A DNA stretch of 64,000 bases from Treponema sp. (GTDB lineage Bacteria > Spirochaetota > Spirochaetia > Treponematales > Treponemataceae), in the NCBI GenBank assembly GCA_016290335.1, contig JAEETM010000004.1, forward strand, positions 21,807 to 85,806, in the 5' to 3' direction. How positions within the stretch are numbered: position 1 is the stretch's first letter; the number at the start of each line of letters is the position of its first letter. Positions 24,536 through 34,141 of the stretch are shown here, piece after piece. The notes under the pieces are model-generated. The model did not search any database. It was not told where the DNA came from and saw nothing but the letters and a program-made list of their open reading frames with translations. Made by a program: the position numbers and the translations under genes.

Positions 24536-27500
24536 CTATTTTTCTTTTACGAAGAATCTCATGCCGCTTGGAGGTACGTGAAAAGTATTAATTCCTTGAG
24601 AACCATCAGCATACGTTTCATATTCCAACTCAAACTCATAAGGAGTTTTCATTTCTGAATCTGAATACACAACATATTTTTCTCCATCAAATAATTCAAG
24701 AAGTTTTTCTCTTGAATCAAGATATTCCGGTTTTTCTACACCTTCATAATTCACAAGCCAACCTTCTCCATTAGAAAAAGCACCTGGCTCTTGATATATT
24801 GTTGTTCCCGGTTCAAGTTTTTCAATTTCTTCAGCTGTTAAGAGTTCTGTTAATGAAAGATCTTTGTAAAAAGATATATCAGATGAAAAACGAATTATGT
24901 CTTCTATAAAGTAATCCACAATTATACCCTCGAAAAAATGAAGATTAACTTTATTTTCTACATAATATACATAAACAGAAGAACCAACTGGAAGTTTGCC
25001 TATATCATCTTTAGAAATCTCATTCGTTTTTTCTTTATCTGTATAGTAACGAGCATCTTCAGCAATTACACTTCCAATAAGATTATCAATATAGTTGCTA
25101 TTATAACGAGCATCTTCTGTCGCGTAAACAGATATCGGTTCTTCAGCATCATTATAATAGATAAGATATGGCTTAGGACCCTCGATAACAACAACCACTT
25201 CTTCTACATATACATAAACAGGAGAACATTCCGGGAGTGTACCTATTTCATCTTTACTAATTTCATTCTTTTTTTCCTTATCTGTATAGTAGCGACCATC
25301 GTTAGGAAGTATTTGCATCTCAATAAGACGATCAATACTATAGAAATCATATTCAGGAATACCTGACACGAAAACAAATTCCGTAATATCATTATAATAA
25401 ATAACATATGGCTGAACACAATCTTCTTTTGTATAAATCAGAGTTCCTTCCGGGAGTTTCTTTAAATCCTCTTCTGTATATTTGTTAGTTAAAGATTCTT
25501 CTTTATAAAACTCCAATGGATGTATTTTATTTCTGGAAATAATATTGCCAACTGTATCCTCATAAACATCAAAATACCCATACTCAGACCCATAAATATC
25601 AACATTTTTACATGATGTATGATATAAAGACATACATTTCACTTGCAATACATTAGAATGGATATAAACCTCGTCACCTGACTTAAGAGCAGCAAGGGCA
25701 TCTCTTGAAAGTGAATTCTTCATTTCAGAATCTGAATAGAAACTGTAACATCCTTCATCGAACATGCTCAAAACACTTTGTAAAGATTTTTCTCCAGGAA
25801 CAATTTTACCTTCGGAATTAATTTCGTTTACAATAATACCTTTTCTGAATACAGAATATGGTTCAAAATTAAAAGCATTTTGCTCTATCATTTCTTCAAG
25901 GTCTTCAACTGTTATAGGTGTATCTGAATCACTACTAAAATAATACTTTTCTCCAGCACTAACTCTCTTCTTGAATTTAAAATAACCTACTTTTTCACTA
26001 TCACAATACATCTCTAATTCTGGGTAATCAGGGTCCAATTGTTTAACTACCATTTCCTGATTATAATAAACAGGTGCTCCACATTGCTGACTACCCTGCA
26101 ATTCATCAACACTAATAGTGTTTTGCTTATTAGGGGCAGTATAGTAAGTAACCTGATATGCAGCTACATTCCAAGAATTATTTACTAAATCTCTTGTATT
26201 CTTTTTACCAATAAGAATTGGTGTAGTATCTGGAGAGTCTGGATCGAAAATATACAAAGTAACATAATCTGCGATAATGTAAATAGTATCTCCATCCTTC
26301 ATATCCTTTATACTGCTAATTTTATTACTAAACTCACCAGTAGCTTCATCATAATCTTTATACACAATAACTCTATGTCCAAGATAATCAGAACAATCTC
26401 CAGAAAGACTTTTTATATTGAAATAAGGATGATCTATTTCAGGGTACTCAAATCCAGATTCACCAGGAGAGGATAAGTCAGCCTGTTGACAAATTCTAAC
26501 TTTTCTTCTTGGACGAGCATAAAGAGTTTTAATACTTTGTTCGTCATGACCGTTTAAGATATAGTCAGAATTTGTTTCAGTAAATTCTTCATCCATATAA
26601 TATTCATAATCTTCATCCTCATTTACATTCACTATCAAAACATTTGCTTTTTTTACAAGATTAAGGTTAGAATCATAATAGTATACTTCTACACTTTCAC
26701 CGTTTGCGGTAATAGTTATATCTGAATATTTTACAGATGAAACATCAGGATAGCTTGAAGCTGCTTCCATAGGGAATGCAATATAATCACGTGCAAATTT
26801 CTGGTTATTTGTACATGGTATCTGGAAGAAATCTTCACAAACTGGTTTTACAGAAAACTTATTCTTAATAAATCCAGTAAAACCATCCATATCATTATGG
26901 TACTCGAAATTTACAAATGTATTGAGATCATAATAAATATTCTTGTGGAAAACAAAATAAGGTTTATAGTTTTCTACATTAATTTTACTAAGCTTTGAAC
27001 CACATTCATAAATAGCTTTCTGATACTCTAAAGTTGGATCATAACCTGGACATGCACACATAAATAAGTCGGTCTTTTTAATTGCAGCTGTATCTACATA
27101 TACTGTTACCTTATCACCATCAACCTTTACTATTAAGGAATCTTTATTATAATTCTTGTACTTTTCAAGGTATATTTCTTTTACAAGCTTCGTATTAGTT
27201 AAGAGTGCATAGCTCCAGTCAAGATACATTTCTGCTGTTCCATAAACTGGATAAAGTCCATTACCTTCGATTCCATCTGCTGCGAATGTACCCATAACAG
27301 ACATATCGTAAACAGGAGTATCAAAATCTACAGACTGCCACCATGCCGATTCAACTTCTGTACCAGACTGTAAAGCCTTTACCTGGTCATCTGTTAAGAA
27401 GATAACACTCATATATTTATTAAAATAGTCGAAATCAGCTTTTGACATTTCAAACTTATAAACAGATTTACTTGAAGTATCTTCGCTTTCAACTATTGAA

Positions 27501-28360
27501 ATATCTTTTTTCTCAACAGTTTTACCATCCAAGAATGCTTTATTCTTGAACTGCTCGGTTTCTGTATCATAGTTTACATCTACTTTAGAAGCGAAATTGT
27601 TTGCAAAATCAACATTACCAAAAGAACCGCCAATAAGATTAATTTCTCGAACTCCATTTTCCACATAAAGCTTTCCTACTGAAGATTTTTCACCATCTGC
27701 TATATTATTGCCATCATCATCCTTGTCATTTTCTACAAATGTAAAATCTTCAACTCCTTCTGCAAGATTTATATTTTCAATGGTAGTTTTATCTTTGCCG
27801 GTACCTAAATACAAGGCAACGTCACCTGCAACCTTCAAATCTTCAACAGTACAGCCTTCAAGCTTTAATGGAAGTGCATCATCGCCGTATTTCTTAAAGC
27901 TTCCGTTTTCTGTTTGATTATCTGTTACAAGAGTCTCTCTACCACCAGTTTTTTTAGTCAATTCAATCTTTACTTTTTTGAAGTTCTTTATGTTAATATC
28001 TTTTAATATTTCAGAAGCGATTTTTACAGTAAGACCTTCAACTCCACTTCCATCTACTGTCAATGCCTTATTGATTGTAATTGTACTTCCAGCAGGAACT
28101 TTTCCTTCTGTTAATTTAATAACAGCACCTTCTGCTGCATCGCTGAGCTTTTTCTGGAATGCTTCTACCTGCTCGGCAGTCAATTTAATGTTTGTTCCGC
28201 TGCTACTACCGCCATTTCCACCACTTCCAGGGTCGCTTTCTGACTTCTGATCTTCTGGGTCTATCTGCGGGAGCCCGCCTCCTGCATTTGTACAGCCTAT
28301 AACAGCTGCACCCAGCCAAACTGTAAAGAGAACTGAATATAGCACTCTCAACTTTTTCAT
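24536..28360 (-). CDS. Large repeat lipoprotein, 1274 aa
   Basis: The lipobox is VIGC (about residue 23), followed by a Gly/Ser/Asp-rich linker (about 30-57). Residues 60-290 look like a right-handed beta-helix or leucine-rich beta layer (VPAGSTITINKALTVDG, GDVALYLGTGKDKTTIENI). The second half carries at least seven degenerate modules beginning near 805, 873, 950, 1022, 1103, 1163 and 1228. Each has an aromatic-x-D start, an ISKDEIG-like middle and a LPxGSxVYVY end. I know no named family with this pattern. It is probably surface-exposed. RBS ACGGAGG precedes the ATG; the promoter shares the 180-bp divergent region with murB. Confidence 0.78.
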   Translation of the reverse strand: MKKLRVLYSVLFTVWLGAAVIGCTNAGGGLPQIDPEDQKSESDPGSGGNGGSSSGTNIKLTAEQVEAFQKKLSDAAEGAVIKLTEGKVPAGSTITINKALTVDGSGVEGLTVKIASEILKDINIKNFKKVKIELTKKTGGRETLVTDNQTENGSFKKYGDDALPLKLEGCTVEDLKVAGDVALYLGTGKDKTTIENINLAEGVEDFTFVENDKDDDGNNIADGEKSSVGKLYVENGVREINLIGGSFGNVDFANNFASKVDVNYDTETEQFKNKAFLDGKTVEKKDISIVESEDTSSKSVYKFEMSKADFDYFNKYMSVIFLTDDQVKALQSGTEVESAWWQSVDFDTPVYDMSVMGTFAADGIEGNGLYPVYGTAEMYLDWSYALLTNTKLVKEIYLEKYKNYNKDSLIVKVDGDKVTVYVDTAAIKKTDLFMCACPGYDPTLEYQKAIYECGSKLSKINVENYKPYFVFHKNIYYDLNTFVNFEYHNDMDGFTGFIKNKFSVKPVCEDFFQIPCTNNQKFARDYIAFPMEAASSYPDVSSVKYSDITITANGESVEVYYYDSNLNLVKKANVLIVNVNEDEDYEYYMDEEFTETNSDYILNGHDEQSIKTLYARPRRKVRICQQADLSSPGESGFEYPEIDHPYFNIKSLSGDCSDYLGHRVIVYKDYDEATGEFSNKISSIKDMKDGDTIYIIADYVTLYIFDPDSPDTTPILIGKKNTRDLVNNSWNVAAYQVTYYTAPNKQNTISVDELQGSQQCGAPVYYNQEMVVKQLDPDYPELEMYCDSEKVGYFKFKKRVSAGEKYYFSSDSDTPITVEDLEEMIEQNAFNFEPYSVFRKGIIVNEINSEGKIVPGEKSLQSVLSMFDEGCYSFYSDSEMKNSLSRDALAALKSGDEVYIHSNVLQVKCMSLYHTSCKNVDIYGSEYGYFDVYEDTVGNIISRNKIHPLEFYKEESLTNKYTEEDLKKLPEGTLIYTKEDCVQPYVIYYNDITEFVFVSGIPEYDFYSIDRLIEMQILPNDGRYYTDKEKKNEISKDEIGTLPECSPVYVYVEEVVVVIEGPKPYLIYYNDAEEPISVYATEDARYNSNYIDNLIGSVIAEDARYYTDKEKTNEISKDDIGKLPVGSSVYVYYVENKVNLHFFEGIIVDYFIEDIIRFSSDISFYKDLSLTELLTAEEIEKLEPGTTIYQEPGAFSNGEGWLVNYEGVEKPEYLDSREKLLELFDGEKYVVYSDSEMKTPYEFELEYETYADGSQGINTFHVPPSGMRFFVKEK

Positions 28361-28543
28361 AATAATAAACCTCCGTTATTATGTTTTTTTTTGATGATTT
28401 TACACTCTCAACCGTACAAAATCCGCACACTTTTTCCCAAAAATCAGCAACAAATCAGCACAAAGTTTAAAATAAGCGTACAGAATGCGAACACTTTTCC
28501 CATGCTCTTTTATCCTTTGGTTATTTCCTATATAATTATTCGT

Positions 28544-29569
28544 ATGACCGAAAACGACATGAACAAAAATGACGAAAAAAGCACAATTGCTACAATCATA
28601 GAAAAAATCCGCGGCTACGAGGTGTTTGAAGGCAAGATTCTTGAAAACGAACCGCTTGCGCCAAAAACAACCTTTAAGATTGGCGGAAAAGCAAGGCTCT
28701 TTATTGCTCCGGAAAACTACAATTCTTTTCAAAAGGTAATTTCCATTCTGGTAGAAATGAAGCAGAAGTTTTTTATTCTGGGTGGCGGCAGTAATGTTGT
28801 TTTTCCTGATGATGATTTTGAACCGGTTGTAATTTCTACACACGCCTTTAATGACGTAGAAACCTTTAAGGCAGAAGATTTACCCTTTGATTTTGGAAAA
28901 GTTGAGCTGGAAGACGGTCAGGTGCTTGTAACGTGCTTTTCGGGCACACCAATGGCTTCTTTTGTGAACTTTTGTACAGAAAACAATATTTCGGGCGCAG
29001 AAGAGTTTGCAGGGCTCCCAGGCACGATTGGCGGTGCAGTTTATATGAATGCACGCTGCTTTAATAAATCAATTTCTGATATCCTTTTTTCTGTAAGCTA
29101 TATGGATTATTCAACATCAAATGTAAAGCTGCGACACTCCAGGTTTAATCCTGCGGAATGGGATTACAAGAAATCACCTTTCCAGAACAGCAGATATTTT
29201 ATAACTACAACCACTTTCCTGCTTGAACAGAAAACACCGGAAGAGCACCAGCAGATTGCAGATACAAGCAGGCATTTTATTGTAGAAAGGATTTCCAAAG
29301 GACATTTTAAGTTCCCTAGCGCCGGTTCGGTATTCAAAAACAACCATTCTTTTGGAAAACCTTCCGGCCAGATTATTGACGAAGCTGGTTTACGCGGCTA
29401 CAGCATTGGCGGCGCACAGGTGGCTCCTTTCCACGGAAACTTCATAATAAACACCGGAAATGCCCGCTCTGAGGACGTAAAAGCCCTTGTAGAGCATATT
29501 CAGGAAATTGTTTTAAAAAAATATTCATTTAAACTAGAGCCTGAAATAATTTTTGTCGATAATCTATAG
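28544..29569 (+). CDS. murB: UDP-N-acetylmuramate dehydrogenase
   Basis: It reduces UDP-GlcNAc-enolpyruvate to UDP-MurNAc in peptidoglycan synthesis, using FAD. KTTFKIGGKARLF and FILGGGSNVVFPDD form the FAD-binding region; GLPGTIGGAVYMNARCF is the flavin-contact loop; GHFKFPSAGSVFKN and the late ALVEHIQEIV complete the fold. The start is placed at ATG 28544, because the longer frame from 28391 is poorly conserved for MurB. A perfect TATAAT ends eight bases before it. Confidence 0.93.
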   Translation: MTENDMNKNDEKSTIATIIEKIRGYEVFEGKILENEPLAPKTTFKIGGKARLFIAPENYNSFQKVISILVEMKQKFFILGGGSNVVFPDDDFEPVVISTHAFNDVETFKAEDLPFDFGKVELEDGQVLVTCFSGTPMASFVNFCTENNISGAEEFAGLPGTIGGAVYMNARCFNKSISDILFSVSYMDYSTSNVKLRHSRFNPAEWDYKKSPFQNSRYFITTTTFLLEQKTPEEHQQIADTSRHFIVERISKGHFKFPSAGSVFKNNHSFGKPSGQIIDEAGLRGYSIGGAQVAPFHGNFIINTGNARSEDVKALVEHIQEIVLKKYSFKLEPEIIFVDNL

Positions 29570-29593
29570 TAGTGATTTTGTTAATTTCCTTTG

Positions 29594-29622
29594 TTGACAA
29601 ATAGAACGTGTGATTTTATACT
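29594..29622 (+). promoter_or_regulatory. Sigma70-type promoter for the 29651-30838 gene
   Basis: TTGACA (29594-29599) and TATACT (29617-29622), 17 bases apart, lie in the gap after murB. This gives a leader of about 22 nt. Confidence 0.75.
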
Positions 29623-29650
29623 TTAAATAATATATTAAAGGGTGTTTACA

Positions 29651-30838
29651 GTGTTACAATTACAAATTAATACTTTTAAAAGTGGTTCGTACATGGTTGT
29701 TGAAGGTAAAGCCGATAGCGACCGATTTTACATTATTCAGCGCGGACAGGTTCAGTGCTTTAAGGCTTCCGGTTCAGGTATCCAGCCATTTATGCTTGGT
29801 CCTGGTGACTTCGTAGGTGTAGTTCCCTGCATGTCCGGTCATTCTCAGATTGAAACAGCTGTAGCAGTTACAGATGTTATGGCTATTGCGGTAAAAAAAG
29901 AACAATACTCAGATTTGATTGTAAATAACACCCCTGTAGCTTTAAAAATCATCCGAACATTCGCAAATCGAATGCGCCAGATGAACGAGATGCTTACAAA
30001 GGCAACCTTGAATACAGTTGCATCAAACACTTCTGACCAGATTCTTCGTGTAGCACAGTTCTACGAAAAGGCAATGCGAAACAATATTGCTGTTTATGCC
30101 TACTACCAATATTTAAAGACCCGTCCGGTTGGACCTTCTGCAGATCTGGCAAAACAAAGGTTTGTTTCTCTTAAACAGAGAACTCATGCTGTTTATTTTG
30201 AACCTACTAAGGATTTAACTCGTGATTATCCAAAAGATACAATGATTTTCTCTGAGGCTCAAAGTGGTGCTGATATGTTTATTATTCAGAGCGGAGAAGT
30301 TGCAATTTCTAAGGTAGTTGACGGTAACGAAGTAACTCTTGCCCTTTTGCATAAAGGCGATATGTTTGGCGAAATGGCTTTGCTTGAAAACAAACCTCGT
30401 TCTGCAAGTGCAATTGCCCACAGCGACTGTAAGCTTATGGTTGTAAACCTTGCCAACTTTAATCAGATGGTAACAACACAGCCACAGTTGATTTCACGCC
30501 TTACAACAACTTTAGCTGAACGCTTGTGGTCTATGTACAGACAGCTTGATAATGCAAACTTGAGTGATCCATACCAGAAAATGCTTGATATGCTTTCTCT
30601 TCAGATTGAAAAGCAGAAAATCAATGTTGATAAGCTTGTTACAAAAGGAATGCAGACAGACCTTACTCCTAAGGATCTGGTTAATATGTGCGGTATTCCA
30701 AACGAGCAGCAGCCTAAAACTATTATGGATTTCTCACAATCGCCACATATTAAGCTTAATGAAGGAAAAATCTATATTAAAGATGTTCCAGAGCTTGTAA
30801 AACAAACTTCATTTTATAGAAAACAAAGTCAAGGTTAA
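29651..30838 (+). CDS. Protein with two cyclic-nucleotide-binding domains, 395 aa
   Basis: GTG 29651 is preferred because AAAGGG lies 8 bases upstream. The first CNB domain (about 10-115) has PGDFVGVVPCMSG and the second (about 190-310) has KGDMFGEMALLENKPRSASAIA, the phosphate-binding cassette with the Arg-Ser/Ala pair; the first cassette is degenerate. No helix-turn-helix follows either domain, unlike CRP/FNR, so it may be a cAMP-responsive scaffold. It is transcribed alone or with the next two genes. Confidence 0.85.
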   Translation: MLQLQINTFKSGSYMVVEGKADSDRFYIIQRGQVQCFKASGSGIQPFMLGPGDFVGVVPCMSGHSQIETAVAVTDVMAIAVKKEQYSDLIVNNTPVALKIIRTFANRMRQMNEMLTKATLNTVASNTSDQILRVAQFYEKAMRNNIAVYAYYQYLKTRPVGPSADLAKQRFVSLKQRTHAVYFEPTKDLTRDYPKDTMIFSEAQSGADMFIIQSGEVAISKVVDGNEVTLALLHKGDMFGEMALLENKPRSASAIAHSDCKLMVVNLANFNQMVTTQPQLISRLTTTLAERLWSMYRQLDNANLSDPYQKMLDMLSLQIEKQKINVDKLVTKGMQTDLTPKDLVNMCGIPNEQQPKTIMDFSQSPHIKLNEGKIYIKDVPELVKQTSFYRKQSQG

Positions 30839-30862
30839 TTATAATCTTCCGATAATGTTTAT

Positions 30863-31432
30863 ATGAAAAAGAAGATTTTTGTTTTTTCATTTATTTTTTT
30901 GCTTTATTCGGTAAATATTTTTTCTCAGCAAAAGCAGACGGTAGCTTCCAAACAGAAGTTGCCATTTGGTTATAAAAATATTATGCTTGGAATGACCCTG
31001 CAGGAAACTAAAGAAGAATTGCTCAGGAATCCTGATTTTGGTTACCACGGAGACCGAGATGTTTCCCTTATTCCAGGTTCAAATCAGATTCTTATAGAAA
31101 CAGATACTTCATTAAACTTTTCGCCTTCATTCCTTACACGCTCCTGGTTTCAGTTTTATGATGATAAGCTTTATATTATGACTATAAACTTTAATCGCAA
31201 TAAGATTGACTATTATTCAATTTTCCGCACTTTATGCGAAAAATATGGTGAACCAGACTCTCTGGACCCACAGAAATCTGTCTGGAAAGATAACGATGTT
31301 ACTGTAATTCTAGAAAAACCTCTTTCCATTAAATATATTGATAACGAAACTTACGACGAGCTTTCAAATTATTCAAATATTTCTAAATCTGCAGAAGAAA
31401 ACGTAAGGCAGATGTTCCTTGATGAGTTTTAA
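30863..31432 (+). CDS. Secreted protein of unknown function, 189 aa
   Basis: The signal peptide is MKKKIFVFSFIFLLYSVNIFSQ. The mature protein starts with FGYKNIMLGMTLQETKEELLRN, a short segment of the kind seen in small periplasmic proteins, and ends in an acidic helix. It has no family I recognise. It is followed at 15 bp by the DUF192 lipoprotein gene on the same strand, and both are likely in one transcript. Confidence 0.7.
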   Translation: MKKKIFVFSFIFLLYSVNIFSQQKQTVASKQKLPFGYKNIMLGMTLQETKEELLRNPDFGYHGDRDVSLIPGSNQILIETDTSLNFSPSFLTRSWFQFYDDKLYIMTINFNRNKIDYYSIFRTLCEKYGEPDSLDPQKSVWKDNDVTVILEKPLSIKYIDNETYDELSNYSNISKSAEENVRQMFLDEF

Positions 31433-31447
31433 TTTTCAGGATTTTAT

Positions 31448-31915
31448 ATGAAAAAAACAATAAGCTATTTAATACTTATTACACTTTTTGTCCTTGTCTG
31501 CACTCTTTTTGGCTTAACAATCACCAGCTGCAAAAGCAGCAAATTACAGACAAAAACCATTACAATTCACCGTTCCGATTCAACTACAATCACAGTAGAT
31601 GCAGAGCTTGCAATTACACCGGATGAAAGAACGCACGGCTTTATGGAACGCAAAAATATACCGGACGGAACAGGAATGTTATTCATTTTCGAAGGCGACC
31701 AGATTTTATCTTTCTGGATGAAAAATACACCTCACCCGCTTTCCATTGCATACATAGATTCAAGAGGCAAAATCCGTAATATTTATGATATGACACCGTT
31801 CAGCCTTGAATCTATTACAAGCACTGTTTCTGTACGTTATGCACTCGAAGTTCCACAGGGCTGGTTTGCTAAAAATAATATTAAGGCTGGTGATACAATT
31901 TCGCTGGATTTTTAG
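31448..31915 (+). CDS. DUF192-family lipoprotein, 155 aa
   Basis: The lipobox is TITSC after a membrane segment. The rest is a DUF192 domain: ELAITPDERTHGFMERKNIPDGTGMLFIF, then FWMKNTPHPLSIAYID and the late ALEVPQGWFAKNNIKAGD, all family motifs in their usual order. Function of DUF192 is not established. It converges on the TPR gene with 41 bp between stops. Confidence 0.87.
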   Translation: MKKTISYLILITLFVLVCTLFGLTITSCKSSKLQTKTITIHRSDSTTITVDAELAITPDERTHGFMERKNIPDGTGMLFIFEGDQILSFWMKNTPHPLSIAYIDSRGKIRNIYDMTPFSLESITSTVSVRYALEVPQGWFAKNNIKAGDTISLDF

Positions 31916-31956
31916 ACTAACTTGAACCAGGCTCTACGAGCTCCAATTCCACTTAA

Positions 31957-33108
31957 TTATTCGTCCTTTTCAAGCTTCATTAACTCTGCTGCGGCAATTT
32001 TATCGTTTGGCTCGTATTCAAGAACTGTTGTAAAGTAATTTCTGGCTTTCTGCTTATCGCCCTGAGACAATGCAAGGTATCCCAAATTGGAAATAATCTT
32101 TACATTTTCTGGCTCAAGTTCAAAGGCTTTTAAAAGACACTTTTTGGCTTCGTCAAAATCCTTTTCTTCAATATAGCACAGGGAAAGCTCGTTGTAAGTG
32201 TCACAATTATCGTCGCCACCGTATTCTATTGCTTTAAGGAAAGCCTGTTTTGCATCAGAAAATCTTCCAACCTTTCGCAGGCCCCAGCCAAGAAGGAACC
32301 AGGCATTCCAGACTTTTGGATTGTTCTGAAGGAATATTCTGATTTTATCAAGCCCTTTTTCTTCCTGATTGGTAGAAATTAACTTATAAGCATCCTGGAA
32401 ATAAACATCATCCATATTCTGGTTTGAAATATTTGCAATAACTTCCTGAGCACGTTCCTTTTTGTAAATACCGTTTTCTCCAAGCTCTTCATCAGATAAA
32501 TCGCAGGTAAGGGCTATATATGTTTCAAAACAGTCCTTTGCCTGTCTGTAATTGTGAAGCTTAAGATAAAAGAAACCTGCATTAAAGAAAGCGTCTGCTA
32601 AAGGCGGGTCAGCGTTCATTGCCTTCTGATAGAATGATTCAGCATCGGCATCATAAGCGTCTGCATCATCAAACAGGCCCATATTTCTATAGTTTTCGGC
32701 ACGCTGATCAAAAAACAATGCCATATTCAAAACAATTGCGAGGTCTTCAGGATCATAGCCATACAAAGCAGAAAAGATTTCTTCTGCAAGTTCGTAATCT
32801 TCATTCTTTGTTTTTAATATTGCGGCTTCACAAAGCTCTTTTTTAATGTTTGGTCTAACCTTACTGATTATAGAACGGTAATAATCAAGATTTTTATTCT
32901 TTTTGTCGTAAGCCAGAACTGTAAGCAAACCTGCCAGAACCTGCTCTACAGTGATTTCTTCCGGATTAAAGTCGCCTGGAGCATCAGCTGTTTTTTTCTG
33001 AACAGGAAGTGGAATTGTCTTATCAATAGGGAATGCTTCCTGTGAAAGCTGAAAGTTTTCCGGCAAGTTAATAAAATATACGGATTCAAGTGGATTTTTT
33101 GGATTCAT
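31957..33108 (-). CDS. TPR-repeat protein, 383 aa
   Basis: No signal peptide is evident; the N-terminus has a conserved Pro-rich SVYFINLPENFQL stretch. From about residue 95 to the end there are several TPR units, clearest at AWFLLGWGLRKVGRFSDAKQAFLKAIEYG, TYNELSLCYIEEKDFDEAKKCLLKAFELEPENV and IISNLGYLALSQGDKQKARNYFTTVLEYEPND. Such proteins act as protein-protein scaffolds. It follows the PilZ gene by 47 bp on the same strand, so a link with c-di-GMP signalling is possible. Confidence 0.85.
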   Translation of the reverse strand: MNPKNPLESVYFINLPENFQLSQEAFPIDKTIPLPVQKKTADAPGDFNPEEITVEQVLAGLLTVLAYDKKNKNLDYYRSIISKVRPNIKKELCEAAILKTKNEDYELAEEIFSALYGYDPEDLAIVLNMALFFDQRAENYRNMGLFDDADAYDADAESFYQKAMNADPPLADAFFNAGFFYLKLHNYRQAKDCFETYIALTCDLSDEELGENGIYKKERAQEVIANISNQNMDDVYFQDAYKLISTNQEEKGLDKIRIFLQNNPKVWNAWFLLGWGLRKVGRFSDAKQAFLKAIEYGGDDNCDTYNELSLCYIEEKDFDEAKKCLLKAFELEPENVKIISNLGYLALSQGDKQKARNYFTTVLEYEPNDKIAAAELMKLEKDE

Positions 33109-33155
33109 TGTTTACTCTTTTTATTATTTTTATTCCAGTTTATTCCAGCAAAATG

Positions 33156-33983
33156 CTAGAGATTTGGTTTCTTATTCAGCATATTTTTCTGATAGTTTGT
33201 AATATAGTTGTTGATTCTTCTCTTGTAAAGCAAAGGAACCTTATCTTCATCATATTTTATATGAACAACGGCAATATCTTTTCTTCCTTCAAGGAACTGG
33301 GCATCTTTAATAATTCCCTTTATGCCGACTGTTTCGTTCGTTTCGGAAAAAAGAATCTTCAAGTCTACCGGTTTGTTAATAAGGAACTTTGGAATACCAA
33401 CAAACATTATTTTTGCGCCGCCAAAAGACAAGTCCTTTAAGATACATTTTCTTGGGATTCCATCTACAAAAACAATAGTTTCTTCGCGTTCAATTCCAAG
33501 CTTGCGAATGCTGTTAGGATTTACTTCTATGCGGTCTTCTTTTCTGTTTTTAAAGTTTTCATTTGTTTCTATGAACTCGCCTATTCGCGAAATTAAATCA
33601 TCAGGCGGACGCTGTGTAAAAAGCAGTGAAACAATTACGAGCTCTTCTGTATTTGGAAGCGGAATTATTCTTTCTACAGAACAGGCAACAAAAAACTGTA
33701 CCTTGCTTTCGTTTGGCTCTAAAAAGCTGTATCTAAGGCTTAAATTAACCTTAGGATTCTGAGTCATTTCTTTATAGGCACCGCTGGCAGTACCAATAAT
33801 TATTTTTGCCGACTGTAATGAAGTTGAGTTTATAATACAAGGCCACTGACCGCCGTTAAATTTAATATATATTTCGCGAAGGTCCAGATGAAGGATTTGT
33901 ATATTAGATTTAGTGAAAATAATTTCCTGTTCGCGGAAAAAATCGTAGTATCTAGAGTTTTGATTATTATTAGATATTCCCAT
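33156..33983 (-). CDS. PilZ-domain protein, 275 aa
   Basis: The N-terminal half is a YcgR-N-like domain; the C-terminal PilZ domain (about 165-270) has DLSFGG, the D-x-S-x-x-G c-di-GMP motif, preceded by PRKCILK. The upstream RxxxR motif is incomplete (one Arg only), so binding is likely but not certain. In spirochaetes PilZ proteins affect motility and virulence. The ATG at 33983 follows AAGGTATAACC. The next gene is the TPR protein. Confidence 0.83.
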   Translation of the reverse strand: MGISNNNQNSRYYDFFREQEIIFTKSNIQILHLDLREIYIKFNGGQWPCIINSTSLQSAKIIIGTASGAYKEMTQNPKVNLSLRYSFLEPNESKVQFFVACSVERIIPLPNTEELVIVSLLFTQRPPDDLISRIGEFIETNENFKNRKEDRIEVNPNSIRKLGIEREETIVFVDGIPRKCILKDLSFGGAKIMFVGIPKFLINKPVDLKILFSETNETVGIKGIIKDAQFLEGRKDIAVVHIKYDEDKVPLLYKRRINNYITNYQKNMLNKKPNL

Positions 33984-34077
33984 GGTTATACCTTAATTAT
34001 TTTACTCCATTATTCCAGCAATAAACTCATAATACTTTTCTAGATAAGATTTAATTAATCGTTACTCTAAATTATAC

Positions 34078-34112
34078 AAAAAAAATCCGTCAATATCAAG
34101 ATTGACGGATTT
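34078..34112 (-). terminator. Rho-independent terminator ending the S10/spc/alpha run
   Basis: AAATCCGTCAAT/ATTGACGGATTT gives a 12-bp stem with a 6-nt loop, followed on the minus strand by U8. It lies 30 bp past the zinc-ribbon stop and is the only clear terminator below rplQ. Confidence 0.92.
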
Positions 34113-34141
34113 GGTGTAAATAGTTTTTCGACTATATTGTA

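Noticed and set aside
24938..25366. 142-residue plus-strand frame inside the large lipoprotein gene
   Set aside because: It lies wholly opposite a well-supported gene, has no RBS, and its composition (Ile/Phe/Asn-rich) is that of an antisense shadow.
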